From Cryptomeria japonica (taxonomy: Eukaryota > Streptophyta > Pinopsida > Cupressales > Cupressaceae): a stretch of DNA of 64,000 nucleotides. How positions within the stretch are numbered: position 1 is the stretch's first letter; each line of letters starts with the position of its first letter. Under the pieces are notes generated by a model. That model did no database searches, was not told the origin of the DNA, and worked only from the letters and a program-made list of their open reading frames with translations. The translations under genes were made by a program, and so were the position numbers. The stretch spans positions 161,392,694-161,456,693 of the forward strand of contig NC_081405.1 of NCBI RefSeq assembly GCF_030272615.1, written 5' to 3'. This document shows, one piece after another, positions 57,581-64,000 of the stretch.

Positions 57581-58760
57581 GGGATAACCTGTCCCTTAAT
57601 TAACTTCTGAGAGATGAACTCCAGGTCAAATTTAGAGAGAAACATTACCCATTTAGTCAATTGTCCTGAATGATCAGATTTGGAAAAAAGGAGCTTAAGG
57701 ATGTCATTTTTGGCAATGACCCATGTTTCTGCATGGAGAATTAATGTAATGTCTTAGCTTCTAGTCCATAGAGCTAAGCATTGTTTCTCTATGGCAGAAT
57801 ATCAGGTCTCATAATCTATCAATGTAAGACTAAAGTAATAGACAAATTTCTCCCGACCTTCATCATCACACTGAGCTAGCAATGTTGCTAGAGCATGAGA
57901 TGTAGCGAAGATGTATAGGAAGAAAGATCTATTAGACATAGTCGGCATCAAGATAGGAGGATTAGCCAAGTAATCCTTGATGGAATTGAAATCCTTTAGG
58001 CAGTCTTCATTCCATTTAAAGTGAACATCCTTCTTCAACAATCATGTAAAAGGGAGAGTCCGATCACCTAGTTGCGCCACAAATCGATGGATGGCTTGGA
58101 TTTTCCCTTGTAGACTATGTAGCTCAGAGATATTTCTAGGTGGATGCATGTTGACAATAGCATTAATCTTATCTATATTTATTTCAATTCCTCGATAATA
58201 GATGATAAACCCCAAAATTTTCCTTGCATCAACACCGAAGACACACTTAAGAGGGTTTAGCCTCATTTTATATAACTAAAGTCTTTCAAAGACCAGACGT
58301 AGATTTTCAACATGTGTTCCTTATGCTAGGGATTTTACCAAAATGTCATCGACATAGTCTTCTAAGATCTTATGGATGAAATAATGGAAGATCAAAGTCA
58401 TGGCTCGTTGATAGGTTTCTCCTAATTTATTCAACCCAAATGACACAAAGACATAGAAAAGGGTCCGCCATGGGGTCATGAAGGTGATCTTAAATTGATC
58501 TTATAGGTTAATGTGGATTTAATTATACATTTATAACCCAAGAAGTTGTCCATACATGAAAGAAAGCATACCCTGCGGTCAAATAGACAATCATAACAAT
58601 ATTTGAGAGGGAAAATTCATGTTTGAGAAATGCCTTATTCACATCCTGGAAGTTGATGCAAATGCAGATTCTCACATTGGGTTTTCTCACTAGTACAATG
58701 TTCAAGATTCAAGGCGAGTAATCAATAGGCCAAATAAAGCCAACTTTTAAGAGCTTCTCT
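57581..58760 (-). pseudogene. pol: GypA reverse transcriptase and connection
   Basis: Reading down the minus strand: PNVRICICINFQDVNKAF (58705-58523), then shifts through the FMDGFSGY block, a piece with GETYQRAMTLIFHYFIHKIL, and the intact polymerase motif YVDD near 58345-58357. CVFGVDARKILGFIIYYRGI and SLQGKIQAIHRFVAQLGD (58266-58042), then VHFKWNEDCLKDFNSIKDYL and SHALATLLAQCDDEGRE (58041-57802) follow, and the segment before RNase H. Several shifts and stops are present. Confidence 0.82.
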
Positions 58761-59958
58761 ATCTCAGTCTTGACCAACAAGGATACCTTAGGATTCATCT
58801 TTCAAATCTTTTGTTTCACTAGCTTAGCATCAAGACTAAGCACAATGTTGTGTACCACAATTGACTCATCAATGCCAGACATCTCTTCATAAGGCCAAGC
58901 AAATATGTCAAGGAATTGGTGTAACAACTCAAAATATTATTTTGATTCTTCAAGGGACAAGCACTTCCCAATCTTTATAACTTTATCGGGAGCCTTATCA
59001 CTCATGACAACATCAGTAGTCTCCCAACGTAGGAGCGCACTACTATCATATGGATGAGAAATAGATATTTTCTCTTCATTATGGGAAAGAGGTTCCCCCT
59101 GTGCAGCAAATTCTCCAAAGTAGGTTTGAGAATTCAAGCAATATGGGAATCAACATTTATGGTGATAAGAGGGCAGCTCCTCATAGACACCTAGAAATTC
59201 CTTCAAGGATTCTTCTGAAGAGAACAATTACAAAGTAATCTCAATAGGAAATGCACTATTATCAACGAGTTCTAGATGAACAAGATCTAGAGGCAAGGGA
59301 TTGGTCGCAATCATGTTCACCATCAAACACGGTTTCACCTTTCGTCCCATATGATGGTACCCTAGTCTAGTGTTCTGGTGGCAAGGTTCAGCCTCTAAAG
59401 GGATCTTAATGCCTTGCTCATTAGGCTCACAACCCATTCCATTGTACCCAAGATGAGAGACCATCTTGTATCCAGGACCATAGATCTCTTGAAGCTTCTT
59501 CCCTGATGGTGGTTTGGTATAGAAAAGTTGATCCACATGGAAGTGTCACCCAACTTTATGGATGCACAATCATTCTTCGTAGCCAAAGTGAATTCTATCT
59601 TTAGAAAACTCAAGTGGACATGATCTACTTTGTATTCACCAATGTGGGAATTAGTGAAGTCCAAAGAACCCTAGTCATCACCTAAGCATGCATTGAATTT
59701 TGATAGAGAAGACGACTTTAATGGAGATTGTTTCTTAGGAATAAACTCTAGCATTTCCATCTTAGGCATGTCAGTCATGAGAGAATCAGATGACTTCTCC
59801 TATTTAGCGACTCCCTTAGGGATCTCTTCTTTCTTACACTCTTCCTTTTTAGGGGACGTGATAGAAGCAGAAGTTATCACTGAAGAAGATAACCTTGGTA
59901 CCCAGTCATGAAATGAGGGTGTAGTAGCTAACTAACCCACCGCAACAATCTCACATAA
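58761..59958 (-). pseudogene. GypA linker with G-patch-like segment
   Basis: Broken frames between protease and RT. The clearest is 59536-59228, with LQEIYGPGYKMVSHLGYNGM and GIKIPLE, then TRLGYHHMG, a G-patch-like glycine pattern. The flanking linker is Lys/Glu/Ser-rich and poorly conserved. Confidence 0.55.
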
Positions 59959-60330
59959 CTACATAGCCTCAATGTCAGCTCTAACTATGACAACCTGGTT
60001 ATCAACTACAAACTTCATCACTCCATGAAGCATAGAAGAGACGACTGCCAAGGCATGAAACCAAGGTCTGCCTAGAAGAAAGTTGTATGATAAAGGACTT
60101 GGAATAACATGCACAAGGGTTGGAATTGTTACCAGTCCAACCTTCAAGGACAGTATGACACTTCCTACAATGGTTTTTCCATAGTTGTCAAAACCTTGAA
60201 TGTACAGAGAGGACACTGCCAAATATTTCAGATCTACTTTGATCTTTGGTAGCAAGTCCAATCTGCAAACATTAAGTACAAATCTAGTATCAATTAGAGT
60301 TTATTTCATACCCATGCCATTCATATGGAT
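59959..60330 (-). pseudogene. pol: GypA aspartic protease
   Basis: The active-site loop reads TLIDTRFVLNVCRLDLLPK, with DTR where DTG or DSG is required. It is followed by AVSSLYIQGFDNYGKTIVGS and YNFLLGRPWFHALAVVSS, the hydrophobic GRPW block also seen in GypB at about 47550. The replaced glycine makes it inactive. It ends at a TAG near 59961. Confidence 0.72.
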
Positions 60331-60706
60331 AATAATCATCAAAGGATCCGCTAGATTCCTCACCTCGGGAGGTGGAAATTCATGTAGATAGAAAGTAACA
60401 TTCGGTGAATCTAGACGAATATGATGTATCAATGTATTCACGTCAGTCAATCTCATAGAGGAAGGTAGAAATATCTTCTACAAAGCTTCCTGTAGCATAC
60501 CTTGGTATACCAAGGTGGTTTGAAGGAAATCCCACAATGAGATCTTACCTAGAGCAACCTTCAATTCCTTGATAAGATCATAATCACTTGGTTGCTTGTC
60601 TGTTGGCACAAGTGCCTTAAGAAGAGTCGGTTGAGAAGGTGGTAAATAAATTTGTTATTGTTGTTTGGGAACTTTCTTGTTATTAGGAGTGTTATATGTG
60701 TGTGCA
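60331..60706 (-). pseudogene. gag: GypA gag-protease linker remnant
   Basis: The minus strand reads PSDYDLIKELKVALGKISLW, then shifted pieces up to FYLHEFPPPEVRNLADPL. The block around KISLW matches the GypB linker near 47062-47110. The element stops at 60706, where CopR begins. Confidence 0.5.
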
Positions 60707-61516
60707 TGTTGGCATATGGACACTCCAATGAGACATTGTGTGTGATTGAAGGTTTTGTCATTGATGGAAATCTTGCAATCCTATGGCACTGGCAAGACAT
60801 TCTACCAGCAAAGCATTATTCAAGCAAGACAGTGCACTGGCATCAGCAAGACCACTTTACACCGGCACCGGCACCGACACAGAAGAAAAGATGTATACCG
60901 GCACAGCGGCCGATAGGATTTTTGATATGCAATATTTTGTTTATTATTATAAGCTGACTTGGCAAATTGTAAAATGACTCTTGTATATAAAAGAGATCAT
61001 TGTAGACATTTGAAAGGGTAAGGTAAGCGAGCATAAAGAAAATTGTTAGATAGACCTAATGTGCAAATTATAGGTCAAGGGTATATGTAAAGAATAGAGC
61101 AAGAACTGGTACTGAATCTGGCATTGGAGATGCTATTATAAAGCAGTACAAATCATTGGATTAGTATAATCCTTATTGTAAGTCAGTGTGACTTCTCACT
61201 GAGTAGTGTGCTCTAGGCAATTGGCCTTCCTACATGTGTAGGCCCCTATTGTAAGTAATATTCTCTTATTGGCCAGTAAGTGAATATTGTGGGTCACAAA
61301 TCCCACCGAGGTTTTTCCCACACCAGGTTTCCTCGTTAAACATCTTGTGTTATGGTGTTCTTTTCATGTGGATGTTTTTGATTCTGTTTATTACATTAAT
61401 TCTTGCATACCGGTACACTGTTAATTTATGTTCTGCATGCTTTATCTTAAGAAAATTTGAATACCGTTCAGATACTGATTCACCCCCCCCTCTCAGTATT
61501 TGTGGGAACCCCAAAA
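60707..61516 (+). repeat. 5' LTR of CopR
   Basis: About 810 bp, beginning TGTTGG and ending near GGGAACCCCA, collinear with 3975-4763. It has a good TATA box (TATATAAAA, 60985-60993). The primer site starts three bases after the end. Confidence 0.88.
60985..60993 (+). promoter_or_regulatory. TATA box of the CopR LTR
   Basis: TATATAAAA in the first half of the LTR, the likely promoter for gag. The CopL LTR has a decayed version. Confidence 0.6.
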
Positions 61517-61518
61517 AT

Positions 61519-61530
61519 TGGTATCAGAGC
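61519..61530 (+). promoter_or_regulatory. Primer-binding site of CopR
   Basis: TGGTATCAGAGC is an exact copy of the usual plant site complementary to the 3' end of initiator tRNA-Met. Confidence 0.9.
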
Positions 61531-61587
61531 CTGGTCCTCTATTTTTAGTAGCCTAACAGTTTGAGGAAGATCTTGACACCGGTAAAG

Positions 61588-62755
61588 ATGGAAAATCTGA
61601 TGAAGCAACTTGAAGGAGCTCTTACTGACTATGATGCAGAGAATTTGAAAAGTATCAAATTAGAAGATGATTTAAAAGTAGCTCAGGATATCATTTAGGC
61701 ACTTCAAGAAAATCTTACTATTACAAGAAATAAGAGAAGAGAACTTTGTGAAAAATTGCAAAATGAGAATGATGAAAAGGAATCACTTAATGATATGATA
61801 AGCAAGTTGAAACAAGAGATCATGACAACAAAAAATGAAATGCAGGATATGACTATGAGATTTTGCAAAGAGATTGAGGACAGAAAGAAGAATGAAGAAG
61901 AATTGACCAGAAGACTAAGTGATGCAGCAAATGAGAACACAAGACTTAGCTATGAAAATGACATATTGAAGACAGATCTGATGCATACTCAGAATGACTC
62001 GAATGAACTAATGAGACAAAAAGAAATCTTGGAAAGGGAATTGGAAACTGCAAATCAACATAAAGAAAAATTCAAGAAAAGCTCAAAAGAACTTGGTACC
62101 TTATTGAAGAATCAAAAAGCTGAAGGTGACACTTTTGGAATTGGATTTGAAGTTGGAGAAAGTTCCGGTACTGCAAATACTCAGGATCACAGCAAACCGG
62201 TAAGACCACCTAATACTTATAAATTCAATGGAAAATGCTTTAACTGTAATAAATATGGTCATAGGGAAAATGAATGTAGATCTAGGAATTATCAGAATAT
62301 CAATCCTCCCACCGGCCAATGCTCCAAATGCAACAAAGTTGGTCATAACTCTGAAAACTATGGAATGAATGTAAGATGTTATGTTTGTGGAAGATTTGGA
62401 CATCTATCAAATCAATGCAAAACACAAACCGACATAGGTTATGGGAAAGCTATTCTAGAAAAATAATGTAACTTGTTATGCATGTAACAAGATTGGGCAT
62501 ATTGCTAAATTTTGTAGAAGTAAAGGTACACCGGTAGACAACAAAAGTACTAGCTTAAAGGTAAAGAAAAGGTTGAAGAGGTTAAGCAAGAATTCTCAAA
62601 GCAATGGATTAGAAAATCTGATCTAAATATTGGGAATACTCCTCCATCGGTAGAACCAACAAATGCTCCACTGGCAGGACAATGTGATGCTCTACTGGTA
62701 GGACAGAGCAGTGCTCCACCGGCAGGAAGTTCTTCATCTAATTGAAGAAAATTGT
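61588..62755 (+). pseudogene. gag: CopR gag-like protein with four zinc knuckles
   Basis: The frame starts at ATG 61588 and is open to 62466 apart from one TAG at 61696. The first ~190 residues are Glu/Lys/Leu/Asn-rich and probably coiled coil. Zinc knuckles follow: CFNCNKYGHRENEC, a second with its last Cys changed to Tyr (CSKCNKVGHNSENY), and CYVCGRFGHLSNQC. After a shift at about 62466 comes CYACNKIGHIAKFC. After another shift the tail holds a short repeat with PLAGQ and PPAG, ending at a stop near 62755. Zinc knuckles bind the packaged RNA. No protease motif follows. Confidence 0.8.
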
Positions 62756-63046
62756 CTTGAGGGTTTGGCAATCTAATGACACATGTGCTATTATTCCCTC
62801 AGTTAGAGAAAAGAGTTGAAAATCACTTATTACCGGCAAATAAAGTTAAGTGAATACATTACTGGCATGCAATTCATGTGGTAGGTAGCGAAAAAGACTT
62901 TATAAAATAAGGTTTTGGCTCCATTTCATTTCACCGTGATTTCAAACTTTTAGAGAGCGTGAAGATTTCCGAGCTAAGGCATTTCGAGCAAGAAGCAAGC
63001 ACACTCCAAGCAATCATTCATCCAAGATAGAAAAAGGTATTTTATC
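62756..63046 (+). other. CopR leader between gag and accessory frame
   Basis: Non-coding, matching 66-370 of CopL. How the downstream frame is translated (splicing, separate promoter or internal entry) is not visible. Confidence 0.5.
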
Positions 63047-64000
63047 ATGGCATCGACCTCTACAATTGAATATATAGTGAACCCTACTATTGTGGAAGTA
63101 ATTAAAATACCTAGGCCTGTATTTCAGGTTGTCCCCGAAATAGCAAAGAAAGATGATACCTTAGGTGCATTCTCTCAAATACCTAAAGGTGTTGCATATG
63201 CTGAAGACCCTAGAATGTATATTCACTACAATATTGAAGAGCTAGGAGATGAGGAAATCAAAACCATGTACAAAACCGAGATATGTGATGATACCAACAA
63301 TATCAAAGTTGAACACAAAATCATTGAAACCCTAGGATTCACAGAAATCCTTAGTATTCCTAAACTTTCTAAGGATGTAATTAGGATAGTGTTAAGCAGA
63401 GTTCATGGAGAATTTTTTTGGTTAGATGCAATTCATAAGATCACCAAGCAAGCGGTAAAGGCTATCACAGGGTTACCGGCCACTGGTAAAAGACCAGATA
63501 AAAACAAGAAAGTTTCAAATGATTTAGTCATTGACCTAACAGGTGCAACATCTGATAAAAGATCTTTAAGGGTTAATGATGTAAAGGATACAAATGTGAG
63601 ATTCATAAGAATGATATTAGGTTACAAAGCCACTCATGCCAATAGACTCAACTCAGTTTCAAGTTTATGCATTAAGAGTGCTTATGACATAATAACCAAC
63701 AATGTAAAAATTGACATCTGTGAATGGCTAAAGGATGAACTGATAGACAACCTTGGAAAGATAAAGAAGGATTAGAAAGGAACCTTCAGATTTGGAAATC
63801 TGTTAGTGTGTCTAATGCTTCATATAACAAAACAAGTTCCCGATATAGGATATAAAGAATTCGGATATGACATACCGGTAGGAAAGCAACTGACAAAACT
63901 GTTCAATACCATGGGTGAGAATAAGGAAAACAACATTCATGACTTTTTCCAAGCACTAAAGATGAAAATGAAGAAAAGGACAAGGTTATCACAGAAGATT
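63047..64000 (+). pseudogene. Accessory protein of CopR, N-terminal part
   Basis: The frame opens at ATG 63047, matches 371-1330 residue by residue over most of its length, and has a single TAG (63773-63775) where CopL has Lys. The frame then stays open to the end of the window. Shared blocks include EFFWLD, the AITGLPATG motif (about residue 138), LGYKATHANRLN and SSLCIKSAYD. Many differences between the copies are at third codon positions. The C-terminal linker and coiled coil seen in CopL would lie outside the window. Confidence 0.75.

Larger units (their letters stand above)
38638..60706 (-). mobile_element. GypA: Ty3/gypsy element split by GypB
   Basis: On the minus strand the order is a gag remnant and protease (60660-59959), G-patch-like segment, RT, RNase H, then GypB (44442-57236), then the rest of RNase H, integrase, an antisense PMD gene, a polypurine tract and the 3' LTR (39439-38638). 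Removing GypB plus one copy of GTTTC restores one continuous frame across the RNase H. The 5' end, with primer site and LTR, is missing because CopR begins at 60707. Confidence 0.85.
60707..64000 (+). mobile_element. CopR: copia-like non-autonomous retrotransposon, 5' part
   Basis: A 5' LTR, an initiator-tRNA-Met-type primer site, a zinc-knuckle gag and then the accessory frame follow one another without any pol sequence. The element is a second copy of the family at 1-4763 in the same orientation and appears to have inserted into GypA. Its 3' end lies beyond the window. Confidence 0.85.

Overview
The window is repeat-rich DNA from a seed-plant nuclear genome, with no intact host gene that I can support. 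The plant assignment rests on Ty3/gypsy and Ty1/copia retrotransposons with plant-type primer sites, plant mobile domain (PMD) genes, a terminal-repeat retrotransposon in miniature (TRIM) and a LINE with a plant-type RNase H tail. Long AT-rich spacers and strongly decayed nested elements would suit a very large genome such as a gymnosperm, but the species cannot be read from the sequence.

Layout. 1-4763 (+): 3' part of a non-autonomous copia-like element (CopL) with a 1,142-codon accessory reading frame and a 3' LTR. 4764-16043: AT-rich spacer holding an array of fourteen 34-bp imperfect palindromes (4927-5676), a 374-bp TRIM (5947-6320) inside one copy of a direct repeat, a GC-rich palindrome array (9428-9700) and a possible LTR. 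16044-17630 (-): LTR and 3' remnant of a gypsy element (GypH). 17631-25548 (-): gypsy element GypC (LTR, integrase, RNase H, RT, G-patch-like segment), internally deleted. 25541-26720 (+): LTR and primer site of a second gypsy element (GypD), head to head with GypC. 26735-29268 (-): 5'-truncated LINE with an extra accessory frame. 29270-30814 (+): chromovirus integrase and chromodomain fragment with a probable LTR. About 31800-38060 (-): degraded gypsy element GypE, split by a copia-type solo LTR (34667-36174).

38638-60706 (-): gypsy element GypA, interrupted inside its RNase H by a complete gypsy element GypB (44442-57236, +) with a 5-bp target duplication. GypA and GypB each carry, between integrase and 3' LTR, an intron-containing PMD gene on the strand opposite to pol. 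60707-64000 (+): 5' part of a second copy of the CopL family (CopR): LTR, primer site, zinc-knuckle gag, then the same accessory frame.

How it fits together. The copia-like family joins gag directly to an accessory gene and lacks protease, RT and integrase, so it would need enzymes in trans. The gypsy elements are ordered protease, G-patch-like segment, RT, RNase H, integrase, antisense PMD gene, polypurine tract, LTR. Many coding frames are interrupted by TAG or TGA at places where related copies or the domain pattern suggest CAG, CAA or CGA, which fits decay by deamination of methylated cytosine. The most unusual features are the spliced antisense PMD genes, the accessory-gene retrotransposon family and the palindrome array at 4927-5676.
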